This document shows, piece after piece, positions 23,190-34,652 of a stretch of 64,000 bases of DNA (its first letter is position 1; every line of letters begins with the position of its first letter). The stretch is taken from NCBI GenBank assembly GCA_963082975.1, contig OY720344.1, positions 73,374,546 to 73,438,545 of the forward strand. The letters run 5' to 3'. The notes under the pieces are model-generated. The model did not search any database and was not told the DNA's origin. It saw only the letters and a list, made by a program, of their open reading frames with translations. The translations under genes and the position numbers were made by a program. This DNA is from Labia minor. Lineage: Eukaryota; Arthropoda; Insecta; Dermaptera; Spongiphoridae.

Positions 23190-23340
23190 ATTAATATTTT
23201 TTTTATATTTAAAATATTTTAAAATTTATTATTTAATTTCGAAATAAAATTAAAAATATATATTTTTTTTATATTTAAAATATTTTAAAATTTTTTATTT
23301 AATTTCGAAATAAAATTAAAAATATATATTTTAATAATAT
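23190..23340. repeat. tandem A/T repeat, about 70 bp x 2
   Basis: A unit containing TATTTAAAATATTTTAAAAT and TATTTAATTTCGAAATAAAA is repeated in tandem, and also present singly at 22730-22790 and 32735-32800 in the same repeat family. Confidence 0.7.
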
Positions 23341-23431
23341 TTTATAATTATAAATTACGATATATATTTATCAATAATAATGAATTTTTTTTTTTAACTT
23401 AATTACAGAGCCGAGGCTCGGGGTCCCGGTA

Positions 23432-24071
23432 TGATCTTAATATATTGTGAGAATTAGATAAATAATGTAGAGAGAAAAAAATATTTAAAAATAGATATTT
23501 ATTTAAATGAAATAAAATTATTTAATTTACAGAATGAAAATGTCTATAATAATGTCTAAACATTTTTTCTTTATAATTTTACATTATAATAATACTAATT
23601 ACAGTAGTTATAATATATGGGGAATTTTCAACTTTGACTGCCGATTTGACCATGTTCCCAAACGAATTTTAAAAAAACCAAGACCACTTTACATTTACAC
23701 ATTTTAAGCTCTAATCGAATCCAAAATCAAAATTTAAAAAATCGAAAAACAAACTCACAGATATATAGATTTTATAAATGAACATTTATACAATTTATTT
23801 TAATTAATTTGAAACATTTTAGGAAACAAATTTTTAATGGGTCATTTTTAGAAATCCCATTTAACAATTATAATAAATAATTAAAAAATTGTAAAATTTT
23901 TAAAGTATATAAAAATAAATTGTATAAATTGGTTAAAGGGTCGAGTGATAGTTCGGTGTCCCAGGTATATATTTTATATTAACACGCCTACTTTTCTGTA
24001 TAATAAAGATATAAAGAATCATATTTTAATTTTTATATAACCAAGAAATCATTTTTTCACTTAAAATATAG
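23432..24071. other. A/T-rich DNA with one family C-type terminus
   Basis: At 23938-23968 there is a decayed hairpin end, TCGAGTGATAGTTCGG then TGTCCCAGGTAT, matching the alternative family C terminus. The rest is A/T filler. Confidence 0.5.
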
Positions 24072-24176
24072 TTGTAAAGCCCAAATCTCCGATCCATATA
24101 ACATCATCGACTGGGCCGCTACCAAAAGGAGTCTTCTCTTGCTCTGACTAGGGCCACCGGTATTTGCCATTAGTCT
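24072..24176 (-). pseudogene. LINE reverse-transcriptase fragment, second lineage
   Basis: The reverse strand reads RLMANTGGPSQSKRRLLLVA then AQSMMLYGSEIWALQ. This is the 'LM.N.GGP...+RRLL..V..S..LYG.E.WA' block found just after the RT domain of Jockey/R1-like insect LINEs. It is an isolated 35-residue fragment in A/T filler and differs from the other LINE remnants here. Confidence 0.65.
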
Positions 24177-24359
24177 CGAAAAAATAATATTAAATTTTAT
24201 ATAAATTTATAAATTAGAATATTTGAATTTGTTTAAATTTTAACACATGTAATCAATCATATGCATAAAGAATAGAAAATTTTGAAAATCAACTTGGTAT
24301 TAAATTCAGAAAAAAAAAATACTCATATATAGAATATATAGACTATTCGAATATAATTG

Positions 24360-24460
24360 AAACTCTTTCTCTCCCTCTATTTTAAATTTGAAAAAACGGA
24401 GTGTTAAGAAATTAAGATTCCTTATACAACATGGATGGTTAAATGAATTGGGCTCCCTAC
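24360..24460 (+). repeat. dispersed repeat, copy 2
   Basis: TCTTTCTCTCCCTCTATTTT, TTAAGAAATTAAGATTCC and GGATGGTTAAATGAATTGGG occur in the same order as at 8190-8245 and on the opposite strand at 38519-38620. Confidence 0.5.
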
Positions 24461-24701
24461 CTCCCTGAGAAATTCACATTAAAAATGTTTATAATATTTT
24501 AGTTTATTAAATCAAACTATTATTTTTTTATTTCAATATTTTTAATGTTAATACAATAATTTTTATTTTATAATCTATAAAATAATTTAATTATTTTTAA
24601 AAACAACGGTCTTCAATTACAATTTTTTTACTCTCTACTGACTGTTCATTTCATAACTGAAAATAGTGTCGAATAGAAATAGACGATATTACTTGGATTA
24701 A

Positions 24702-24946
24702 TCTTATTATGCTAGCTAAAATTGTTTGTTTGTATTATTGAGGACCCCAGTTCAATTCATTTTAATCAGATTGATGCAATGATGCAACATTTAATAATTG
24801 TAATAAATAATTAATTGTAGATTAATATTTTTTAAAGGGTCGAGCGACAGCTCGGTGTCCCAGGTATTAATATTACCAGCCAAACCCAATAATAATGAAT
24901 CATTTTTTTTAACTTAAGTACCGAGCCGAGGCTCGGGGTCCCGGTA
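24702..24946 (+). mobile_element. repeat family C, short copy with two stacked 3' ends
   Basis: It starts ATCTTATTATGCTAGCTAAA and soon reaches the hairpin end CGAGC-GACA-GCTCG with GTGTCCCAGGTA (24839-24866). A second end, CCGAGCC-GA-GGCTCGG with GGTCCCGGTA, follows at 24921-24946. The two end types are separated by an 80-bp unit that also occurs twice at 35.3-35.5 kb. Confidence 0.55.
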
Positions 24947-25189
24947 CTATTAATTTATGGTTTATTCATTAATGGTTTATTCATTAAATATATAGATTGT
25001 ATATATATATAAATAATAATTATTATTTAATTATAAGATAAAAATACCAGAAGAGAGTATAATCATAATAAATCAATATACTCAATCAATTTACTAATTC
25101 AAATTTAAGAATATTATTAAAATTAATTAATATTATTAAAACAGTTAGTAAAGTATACATTTTTAATCTTCTGAGCGGCTGCTGGATAA

Positions 25190-25385
25190 TCCAGGTACTT
25201 TAAATATGAAAATTTTAAATTTGGAAACTAGCGCTGCGGGTTGCCTAAATGCCAGGGGCTCTTCCTAGCCAGCCGCTCGAGTGGTAGTCAGTCTATCGGT
25301 GTTGGTGTGTGAGTGCGGCGAGCGGCGCTGTTCCTGTCAAAATTCAACCTCGGGGTGAGGTTTATTATCATTTATTATAACTCGA
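25190..25385 (+). promoter_or_regulatory. possible promoter/first exon in a CpG-rich patch
   Basis: A 190-bp patch rich in CpG within A/T-rich DNA. It contains GTAGTCAGTCTATC near 25285-25298, matching the insect initiator consensus TCAGTY, then GTGAGTGCGGCGAGCGGCGC and, about 65 bases later, CGGGGTGAGGTTT, a fair splice-donor match. No open frame with recognisable protein. Read as a transcription start with an untranslated first exon, this is inference from composition and two short motifs. Confidence 0.35.
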
Positions 25386-26255
25386 TAACCAATTACAACC
25401 CTCTCAACTCCTCCTCACAATTATCATTGTAAAATTGTCACAAAATAATTTTTCATTCTTTTCATTTAATTATATACGTATAATATAACTTCCATATGTA
25501 TTTATTCTATTTAATATTAATTTAAAATATTATTTTAATTTAAATAAATAACCAAAAAATAAAATTATATAGTTCTATATAAACTTATAAAAATATTTTT
25601 TCAATATATTACATAAGAATAAATTTTTTTTATTTATCTTTTATATTTTATACTGGGATAATCTAAATAATAATATAATGTATTTTTATGTTTATTCGAG
25701 ATTATTCTGATGCATGTGGCACTTTTTAAGGGTTTTTATATAATTTGAATAAACCACATAAATTAATGTTCATTATAAAACATTTATTAAGAATTCATCT
25801 GATGTCTATTTCAATTCGAAGTCATGTTTTATCAATTGGCTGGATTATTAAAATATTTAATTTATTATAAGTTTTTAATTAATTAAATATCATTTAAAAT
25901 ATTTAAATCATACTTAAAATAATTATATTAATTTATTTCATAAATTAGGTCAAACCTATTTAATATTTTAATAGAAATTAAGATTTAATGTTTTTTAATT
26001 TTATCTATTTAAATGAATATCAATTTAAAAAATGAAAATTGTTTTTAAGATATTAAAAAAATATATAGTATGCTATAAATATATATTCCAAAATCTAATA
26101 ATTAAGTCACCCTGAAATAAATATTTTGATTTTTAATATTTCTAAATACTATTTATTAATTTATCTTAATTAATAAAAAATACATAAATTGAATTTCCTC
26201 ATGAGACTTAAACAGTTTGATTTGCCTTTCAAAGTCATGTGGATATTTTTCAAGT
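25386..26255. other. A/T-rich DNA, nothing recognised
   Basis: Low-complexity A/T sequence. If 25190-25385 is a first exon, this would be intron. Confidence 0.5.
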
Positions 26256-26315
26256 TCGACGATAGGAAGGAAAGGTTATTTTCACACTAAATTTCACATG
26301 AGGAGATTTTTTACA
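26256..26315 (+). mobile_element. family A internal fragment
   Basis: TTCGACGATAGGAAGGAAAG followed by CACACTAAATTTCACATGAG, the internal repeat of the family A 5' module, cut on both sides. Confidence 0.65.
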
Positions 26316-26404
26316 ACTTATTTTATTTTTAATTTTTAATATGATTAAAATTTTTTGATATGATATTAATAAAAAAATAATATTGTATATAAATTTAATA
26401 AGTA

Positions 26405-27026
26405 CACCTGTGGCCAGGTCCGAACCGACCGACGGTTTGAAGTAAATTAATTTCCAGCTACAGAAACAATTTCAAATAATTTTAATATATCTATTAATGT
26501 AATAAAAAACAAATAGGCATATAACATATACATATTTTTAATTTTATTTTATTTAAAATATATAAGTAAGACCAGGCTGTGTCGTCATGAATGGCTGGAT
26601 GACGTCATATAATTTTAAATTAAGAAAAAACTAATAAAGATGAATTTTCTCGAAGATAAAACCAATACAAAGTTCATGATTTGTAGCGATATGTAAAAAA
26701 TCTACTTATGTGAAATTTGGTGTGAAAATAACCCTTCCCTTCCTATCGTCGATCGCTAATACTATCACTTCCGGTTTCCGGATTTGCACGAAAAGTTAAT
26801 CAATTCATCATACTGATGCCTTGAGTAAATATACCAAATTTCATCAAAATCTGTTAAGTCGTTCAAGCTGTACACATCTATACGGACGGACGCACGGACA
26901 GACATCATGCTAAAAATACTTTTTTCTGCTAAGAAAATGCTTGATTCGTGGAGATATGTAAAAATCTCCACATGTGAAATTTGGTGTGAAAACAATACCT
27001 CCCTTACTATCGTCGGTCGGTAAAAA
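26405..27026 (-). mobile_element. repeat family A, full-length copy
   Basis: Reverse-strand copy of about 620 bp from the 3' hairpin end (left) to ACCGACCGACGATAGTAAGG (right). Its GTCC core is short. The long reverse frame inside it is a by-product of the repeat, not a gene. Confidence 0.85.
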
Positions 27027-27109
27027 TCAAACAATGAAAATAAAATATCAAAATGTAATGATCAAGAAATATTATACTCTATTTCTCTATTATAACATAT
27101 ACAACATAT

Positions 27110-28107
27110 ACTTACGACCATAGGCGGAGGAAATATTAGGAGGATATCAATGCGAGTTCAGGCCAAATCGATCAACATTAATTAAGATATTTTCATTATG
27201 AAAGATATTAGAAAAAAACCGCGAATTCAATATTTCTGTTCACTAATTATTTGTAGACTTTAGTAAAACATACGTATGACTCAATTGATCCGGATAAACT
27301 TTTTCAAATTTTGATCTTCAAATTTGTCTTGAAGGTAGTAAAGAAAGAGTAAGATGAGGAAATCAATTGTAAAATATTTAGTTACCCAGGCGATTTAATT
27401 ATAATAAGAGATTCGGCAATTTAAATTACACATAACGAGGAAAAATTAATCGAGGTAGGAAAAGAGATGGGGTTTGCAATTAATAGTGATAAGAAAAAAA
27501 TGTAGTAACAAAGAGGAACAGTATTAACATACAAAATCTTAATATACAAAATGTAGAATTTGAATTTGTAGAAAAATTGAATGTAATCACGAAGGATAAT
27601 AATATTTGAGAAGAATCGAGGTTGCAATCAGGAAATGCCTGTTATCATGCAGTAAAGAGGCTTATCTTATCAAAATTATTATATAAGAGAATCAAAATTA
27701 AAATATATAAAACAATTATTTTGTCTGTTGTATTATATGAGTGTGAGGCATGGTCTATGACCGTGGGAGATGAGAGTAGATTCAGAGTATTTGAGAATAG
27801 GATTCTTTCCAGCATTTATAAGCCAAAGAAAGATGAGGACCCCAGGAAATGGTGGAGACTGCATAACGAGGAATTGCATGACCTCTATGCATCTCCAGAA
27901 ATAGTTAAGGTTATAAAAGCGAGAAGGCTGCGATAGGCGGGGCACGTGACTAGACTGGGAGAGTAAAAAGATATTTGTGAGGAGACCGATTGGAAAACGT
28001 CCGCTTTGAAGATCAAGAAAGCGTAGGAAGGAACGTAAGAGAGATGGGACAGGGGCTCAGGATAGGGACACTTGGAGAAATGTGGTTGTTGCGGCCAAGA
28101 ACTTTCG
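27110..28107 (+). pseudogene. LINE ORF2 (RT to C-terminus) remnant
   Basis: Forward-strand decayed reverse transcriptase. EVQFGFRPNRSTL and FVDFSKTYDSIDPDKLF are RT fingers/palm blocks ('GFR.G.ST', 'F.DF.KAFDS.'). After stops come EKLIEVGKEMGFAINSDKKK, then the longest frame (27622-27936) with KIKIYKTIILSVVLYECEAW, FRVFENRILSSIYKPKKDED and LHNEELHDLYASPEIVKVIK. It is frameshifted repeatedly. It lacks the MITE seen in two sister copies but, like them, runs into a Helitron family E end at 28110. Confidence 0.75.
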
Positions 28108-28109
28108 AG

Positions 28110-28193
28110 TAAATTACTATGTACCACTCGGTTGTACAGGGGGCGGAGCCCCCGTGTAGGTTTGAAGAACGCCGAAGGCGCTCTGATCAGTTA
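28110..28193 (+). mobile_element. Helitron 3' end (family E), last 85 bp
   Basis: ACCACTCGGTTGTACAGGGG, the hairpins GGGGGC-GGA-GCCCCC and GAACGCC-GAA-GGCGCTC, then TTAG-T in place of CTAG-T. It follows the LINE remnant after a couple of bases, so the LINE segment and the Helitron end appear joined. Confidence 0.75.
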
Positions 28194-29114
28194 GTTAATA
28201 TATAAAATTAATGTAACTTATATGAACAGTAAACAATAATTTGCCTAAATTCCAGGCAATACTATGTCTTTTGTAAAATAAATTATATTTGTTTATTTTA
28301 ATATTTGAAAACTCCGAAAAATATGATAATATGTAATATATTGCATTTATGAAAATCATAATAAATATTCTACCTATGGAAATTTATAAAATATAGAAAT
28401 TGTATTGTATTTCAATTCATTCTCATAAATTTTATGAAATCTTAATTATATTCAAAAAGAAAAAGAAACATGTTTTAGAACAAATCATAGCATATAAATT
28501 TATTGCAATGGTGTCTTGTATCACAATTTAAAAGAAAATTCACGTTAATCATAAATAATGACTATGAACAATGGTAGGAATTTGTGAATGGCACTCAACC
28601 AAAAAGTGATAAAAACTGTGAATCTTTTAAAATGGAGATTATTTTTGAAGCAATTAATCCACAGATTTTAAGCTAATGGATTTTTTATAATGTGGATTTC
28701 TCAAAAGAATTATAGTCTTTGGTGGAATTAATTGAGAGCGGCAAGCAAAATGAAAAATCCGTTCAAGCAATCCAAGCAACTTCACTTCCCTCCCCACACA
28801 TTTACTAAAAAATATATTATCGAGATATTTTTCAAATTATTTCAAAAATATATATTTGGAAGTATTGAAATAAAATATTTTTTTTTTTCATAGAAAAATT
28901 CACAATTTTTAATGATACTTTTATATGTTTATTATTATTAAATTTGAAAATAAGGTTTTTTTAAAAATTATGGAAATCACTATAATTGTTTTTTTTTATT
29001 CTTTGTCGAAATAGTACCAAAAGTTCTTTGGATCAATATAAAAATATAATTAAATCTTACTATTTAGATGAGGGTTTCCTAATTTTTTTTATAAGTTGAC
29101 CCTTATTGGACTTT
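28194..29114. other. A/T-rich DNA, nothing recognised
   Basis: No frames, termini or RNA-like structures recognised. Confidence 0.5.
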
Positions 29115-29705
29115 TTTATTATCTCACGAAAATTTTCGATGTCGAGATTTTAATGTTTTTATACGTTTTGAAGGTCCCGGAGTCATTTTCACTAAGGTTG
29201 AGAAAAATATCTGTGTGTGTTTATGTGTGTATGTAAACATGATTACGCAAAAACGGTTTGAGCTAAAATAATGAAATTTGGTACATGCGCATTATTAAAA
29301 ATTTGTAGTTTTCTATCAACTTTTGAGAAATGTAGCTCATTAGGATGAGGAACATTACCTACAACGATTTCATTTTATTCCCTCTAACTGACCGATAGTT
29401 TCTCATATGATTAAAAATTGTATAAAACGGCTATATATAGAATTTCAATTTAAATGAATCGCTGAAAGTCCCGGAATTAATTTTTTAAATTTTGTCTTAA
29501 AAATGAAGGTAAAGATTTTAAATTTAAATATAATATAATAATTTAATTGAATAACAATATTATGCTGTCAATTTAAAATTTGTAATTAATTAATCCAATT
29601 CAATTATAGGTACTTAATTTATAATTTTATTAATTAAATTGATATATAATATACGTTAATTAATCCAATTCAAATTTGCGAGATAGTCGAGTGGTGACAT
29701 TCCAG
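29115..29705 (+). mobile_element. repeat family B copy, 5' end eroded
   Basis: It starts ATTATCTCACGAAAATTTTC and passes a GTGT microsatellite, ACGCAAAAACGGTTTGAGCT and TTTTCTATCAACTTTTGAGA. It ends GCGAGATAGTCGAGTGG with a mutated hairpin (GAGTG-GTGA-CATTC) and CAG. No coding capacity. Confidence 0.75.
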
Positions 29706-30222
29706 ATTTTTCTTGTTTAATAAAAAGACTCCTATTTAAATATATTTTATTTAATAATATATAATAATATTGTTAATATATATACATTTATAATTATTTC
29801 ATTTAATTTGAATATTAATTTAAAAATTAAAAAATTCTTTGAATAATTTAATTACTTATATTTATATATTAATATTTTAATTATTTTATCTAAATAATTT
29901 ATATATCATACATATTAGTTAAATATATATAGATAGAAGATAATTATTTTGTCAATTTAATTAAATTTTATGAAGTTCTATGAAAGAGTATTGCCAGCAC
30001 AATTCGGGTAATTCTTTTTCCAATGAATAGCGATAAGCCAGTTGGTCTAAGTAATTCCATTGAAAAGCGATAACAAAAAAAAAGAATATTTTATTTAGTT
30101 TTCATTTTACAGTGAATAAGAGAATACGCCAAGCTGGCAGAGTAAGCCCTTTTAAAGTCTAATTTTCAATCAAATATTAAATTTTAAATTAATTAATACT
30201 AATAATTTGTTTCGTATTTTTA
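29706..30222. other. A/T-rich DNA, nothing recognised
   Basis: A short less A/T-rich patch (29990-30165) contains a repeated AATGAATAGCGATAAGCC / TTGAAAAGCGATAAC pair. No function assigned. Confidence 0.45.
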
Positions 30223-30882
30223 TTACCGACCGACGATAGTAAGGGAGGTATTGTTTTCACACCAAATTTCACATGTGGAGATTTTTACATTCTCCACGAA
30301 TCATGCATTTTCTTAACAGAAAAAAGTATTTTTAGCATGATGTCTGTCCGTCCGTCCGTCCGTCTGTCCGTCTGACCGTCTGTCCGTCCGTCCGTCCGTA
30401 TAGATGTGTACAGCCTGAACGGCTGAACGGATTTGGATGAAATTTGGTATATTTACTTAATGCACCAGTGGGATGAATTGATCAACTTTTGGTGCAAATC
30501 CGGAAACCGGAAGTGGTAGTATTAGCGATCGACGATAGGAAGGGAAGGGTTATTTTCATACCAAATTTCACATGAGGAGATTTTTTACATATCATCACGA
30601 ATCTTCACTTTGCATTGGTTTTATACTCGAGAAAAATCATCTTTATTAGTTTTTTCTTGATTTAAAATTATATGACGTCATCCAGCCATTCATGACGTCA
30701 CAGCCTGGTCTTACATATATATTATAAATAAAATAAAATTAAAAATATTTATGTTATATCCATATCTGTTTTTTATTACATTAATAGATATATTAAAATT
30801 ATTTGAAATTGTTTCTGTAGCTGGAAATTAATTTATTTCAAACCGTCGGTCGGTTCGGACCTGGCCACAGGTCAACTTATTT
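30223..30882 (+). mobile_element. repeat family A, longest copy
   Basis: About 660 bp, with the longest GTCC/GTCT microsatellite core (about 30344-30398). All parts seen at 21252-21868 are present, including the subterminal CCGTCGGTCGGTTCGG, complementary to the first bases ACCGACCGACG, and the GACCTG-GCCA-CAGGTC hairpin. Confidence 0.85.
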
Positions 30883-31063
30883 TTTTATTTTTTCAAGTAC
30901 TTTCACTTACTCTCATTTACTTGCATTCATTCACTAATATTTGCTAATGTCTTGTTTAATACGTACCTGTCATTTTTATTATATTTAATGATTTATTATT
31001 ATTGTATTAAGAAATCATTATACACATCTGGTATATTATTTCTATTTACCCATTTTAAATTTC

Positions 31064-32040
31064 GAAATTCGAAATGGGTTAAAACAAGGAGACATTATTA
31101 TCACCAATTTTATTTAATTTAGTTCTGGAATATGTAATTAGACAAATTGAGGAAAGGTCAAACGGAATCGAATTAAACAAAAAAATTCAAGTATTAGGTT
31201 ACGCATGCGACTTAAATATAATAGGAGATTCGGCAATTGCAATTATAGATAGTGTAGAAAAATTAATTGAAGCAGGAAAAGAGATGGGACTAGAAATTAA
31301 TAATGCTAAGAAAAAGTATTTAGTAACAGAGAGGAATAGCATTAACACACAAAATCTTAATATACAAGATATAGAATTTGAAAATTTAGATAAATTTAAA
31401 TACTTAGGTTCTGTGATAACGAAATATAATAATATTCGAGATGAGTTTAAAGCGTGGTTGCAATCCGGAAATGCCTGTTATCATGCAATAAAGGGACTTA
31501 TTATAAAATTATTATTAAAGGTAATAAAAGTTAAAATATATAAAACAATTATTTTACCGGTTGTATTATATGGATGTGAGGCATAGTCTATGACCTTAGG
31601 CGACGAGAGTAGATTTAGAGTATTTGAGAATAGGATTCTGCGAAGCATTTATGGGCCAAAGAAAGATGAGGTCACCGGGGAATGGCGAAGATTGCATAAC
31701 GAGGAATTGAATGACCTCTATGCATCTCCAGATATAGTCAGAATTATAAAATCGAGAAGGCTGCGGTGTGCAGGATACGTGGCTAGAATGGGAGAAGACT
31801 TAGTGGAACACGTCCTCTTGGAAGACCAAGGACACGGTGGGTGGATAATGTGGGAAGTGGTGGGAAGGCACGTGAGAGAGATGGGAGAGGGTAGGGTTGG
31901 AGGGTTGTGGAATAGGAATAATTGGAGGGGAGTGGTTGCTGCGGCCAAGAACTTTCGAGTTCCGTAGTCACAGAGATAGATTTACCCATTTTGCGTTAAA
32001 GGATACAAAAAATAAACAAATAAAACAATTTAAAAAAAAA
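31064..32040 (+). pseudogene. LINE ORF2 remnant, best preserved copy
   Basis: Forward strand, 5'-truncated within the RT domain. It begins with LKQGD (the 'G(L/V)RQGDPLSP' block) and passes the catalytic region as LGYACDLNIIGDS, where the usual YADD reads YACD. It continues through EAGKEMGLEINNAKKKYLV, FKYLGSVI, KVKIYKTIILPVVLYGCEA, one in-frame TAG, then MTLGDESRFRVFENRILRSI, YGPKKDEVTGEWRRLHNEEL, the RLRCAGYVARMGED block and NNWRGVVAAAKNFRVP at the end. Two long frames (31284-31586 and 31590-31967) are separated only by this stop. An A-rich tail follows to about 32040. Dead, but younger than its relatives. Confidence 0.8.
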
Positions 32041-32497
32041 GACAGAAAAAATAACTATCATCCTCTTTTATAGGGATTAATAAAATTTATTAAAAAGAAT
32101 AAAAAAATTATTTTTATAAACTATTTGAAATATAAAATAATATGAGAAACTATTTAAATAATCAAAAATGTAAAAAGAAGCTGTCATATATTGAAAATAT
32201 AACTTATAATATTTTAGATGGATCATTTATATTTTCATTAATGTGAGAAGGGGAAAGACCTTCTTCTTGAAAGGTTAAAAAAAATAGTAGATTCCATCCA
32301 TCAACTAAGATCTCGAGAATAACTTTTAAATTAGTAAAATTATAATATACTATAAGCATTATATATATATCTAACAATTATTTTCAGGTTTTTCAAAAAA
32401 TTTACCTGGACCAACCTGTCGCTTGACTCTAATTTAGTCTATTCATTTTCTTCTGAATATTATATTTATAATATAATAAATTTGAGATATACGCCTA
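32041..32497. other. A/T-rich DNA, nothing recognised
   Basis: A/T filler between a LINE tail and family C. Confidence 0.5.
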
Positions 32498-32909
32498 TCT
32501 TATCTTATTATGCTAGCTAAAATTGTATATATATATAGCCATTGGTTCTCAAAAACCGCTCTAACGATTTTTTTCAAATTTACACTAGATATAGTATCTA
32601 TAAAGAAAAATTGATTTTTATTGATCACATCTCTTTTCATTATTAATTTCTTAATTAAAAATTATATATGGAAAACGTCAAAATTGGCATCCATTTTTAT
32701 TTTTTAACTGAAATTGTATTAATATTTTTTTTTATTTAAAATATTTTAAAATTTATTATTTAATTTCGAAATAAAATTAAAAATATTTATTTTTAATAAA
32801 ATATATATAGATATTTATTAATCTCTCTCAAAAAAAAAAACAAAAACAAAAACAAAAAACATATACGTCTTGCTAAGAAAGTAAAAAATGTCGTTTTCAT
32901 CATCTAAGT

Positions 32910-32978
32910 ATTTAGTCTATTGGGTAGAGCGACTGTCTGACGATTCAACTTCGCAGGATCGAAACCGGCGGAAAATAG
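32910..32978 (+). repeat. tRNA-like module inside family C, copy 2
   Basis: GGGTAGAGCGACTGTCTGAC gives an A box and D arm, and CAGGATCGAAACCGGCGG gives a B box and T arm. A cloverleaf with a good acceptor stem was not found. Confidence 0.45.
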
Positions 32979-33286
32979 TTTTTTTTTTTTTTTTAATCTA
33001 TTATTTTTTAATAAATTACTATTTTATATTTATTTATTCATTGTTCTTTTATTTTATTTTATTAATTAAGTTTTAGATAGTTTTATAATTTTTAATATTT
33101 CTTCACTAAAATATCATTTAATATTTATTAATATTATTTATTTATTATTATTGAGTACCCGAAGTTCCATTCATTTTAATCAGATTGATGCAATGATGCA
33201 ACATTTAATAATAGTAATATTGTAATAAATTTCTATCTTGAAAATTGTTACATATTATTTAGGATATTTTAAAAACAATTTCTTTC

Positions 33287-33290
<4 letters not shown>

Positions 33291-33324
<34 letters not shown>
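33291..33324. repeat. AT dinucleotide microsatellite
   Basis: An uninterrupted TA run of about 34 bases. Confidence 0.85.
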
Positions 33325-33326
<2 letters not shown>

Positions 33327-33418
33327 ATTCTTAAAATTGAATTTGTTTAAATTTTAACACATATATTCAATAATATAAATATATATAAAATAATATTAAA
33401 TTGTATATAATATGTGTG

Positions 33419-33774
33419 TGTAACGGGCGGACCATTTATTTTATTTGTAATTATATTTAAACCTGGTGAACTCATCCACTGGAATTGGCTCCCAGGAGGT
33501 GCTGCTCAGATGGAGCCCGCGCAAACTAAAAGGGATTCCCTTAAAGATCTTAGCAGCCCTTGGCTCGCTATGATAGACAGTCGTTGGAGTCGTTGTGAAA
33601 CCATTGAGCTGATGAGATAGGGCATGGTACTCAATCCTTAAATTTATGTTTATATGTTCCATGTTCTGAAATATTTGGTAAATTTATCTTTATTTTTGTT
33701 TTCTTTCTTTCTATTAAACCCGTTAACAATATACAAATATTTTGTGAAAGTTTATTTTTATCAACCCTTATTAT
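33419..33774 (+). mobile_element. possible solo LTR
   Basis: It begins TGTAACGGGCGGACCA, like the other LTR starts here (TGTAACGTTT at 39731, TGTAACGGAC at 52087 reverse). It is followed at 33775 by TTGGCGCCCAAATTAAAG, which resembles an insect LTR-element primer-binding site. The end of the LTR and any target duplication are unclear. A 68-codon frame inside has no recognised domain. Confidence 0.35.
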
Positions 33775-34652
33775 CTTGGCGCCCAAATTAAAGTTATATC
33801 CTTTATCAAATCATTATTATTTATTATTACAATTGTATATAAAAGAATATTTGAATTTGTTTAAATTTTAACACATTTATTCAATCAAGCCACCGCTTCT
33901 TATATCTTATTATTTATATTATAAATATTAAATAAAATTAAAAATATTTGTTATACCGATATCTGTTTTCATTGCATGAACACATATATCCATACATTAA
34001 ACTTTTTAAAAATTGTTTAAGATTAGCTTTCCCCTAACACACTATAAATAAAAAAAAAAAAAAAAAAATTATATTTAAGTTATATTAATTTTAATTAGAT
34101 TGATGTAATGATCTAATATTAATATTGGTGTGAATGATTGTAATAATATTGAATAATAAATGGTATTTGATACAATTTTGTTATTTATTTATGAAAGGGT
34201 CGAGCGATAGCTCGGTGTTCGATGTATATATAATATAGGATCAATTATTTTATTTGATCAAGTAAATTTGAAAAGGTTTTTATATATTGAAATGAAAATC
34301 AATTTATTTTAATTTATTTGAAACATTTTAGGAAACAAATTTTTAATGGGTCATTTTAAGAAATCCAATTTTATCATTGTCTAAAATAAAAAAACAGAAT
34401 ATATTATTTTAAATTTTTTATGAATAATAAAATATTTTCAAAATGTCAATTAAAATGACTAAATTATATTATTTTTTGTTTTTGTTAAAATTATTTATTA
34501 CAACTATATTTTAAGAAAAAAAAATGATTTGTAGGTTATATAAAAATTAAAATATGAATTTTTAGATAAATAATAAAAAGGAGATGTTTATATTTTTTTA
34601 TTTTTAATTTTTAATAAATTTTCTTTTTTGATATGAGATTTTATTAAATTAG

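Larger units (their letters stand above)
22481..23431 (+). mobile_element. repeat family C (Helitron-like), copy 1
   Basis: It starts TCTTATCTTATTATGCTAGC, then a TATC/TA microsatellite and AAAACCGCTCTAACGATTTT. It ends with the perfect hairpin CCGAGCC-GA-GGCTCGG (one mismatch here) and GGTCCCGGTAT. TC at the start and a hairpin close to the end suggest a Helitron-like element. The interior carries a tRNA-like module and A/T tandem repeats. Confidence 0.55.
32498..34228 (+). mobile_element. repeat family C, copy 3, with insertions
   Basis: It starts TCTTATCTTATTATGCTAGC and follows copy 1 closely (AAAACCGCTCTAACGATTTT, the tRNA-like module, TTTTAATCAGATTGATGCAA). It is then interrupted by a TA microsatellite (33291-33324) and an LTR-like block (33419-33774) before a terminus resembling CGAGC-GATA-GCTCG at 34200-34214. 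Confidence 0.5.

Noticed and set aside
26765-27034. 89-codon reverse frame
   Set aside because: Lies entirely in a family A repeat whose other copies do not keep the frame.
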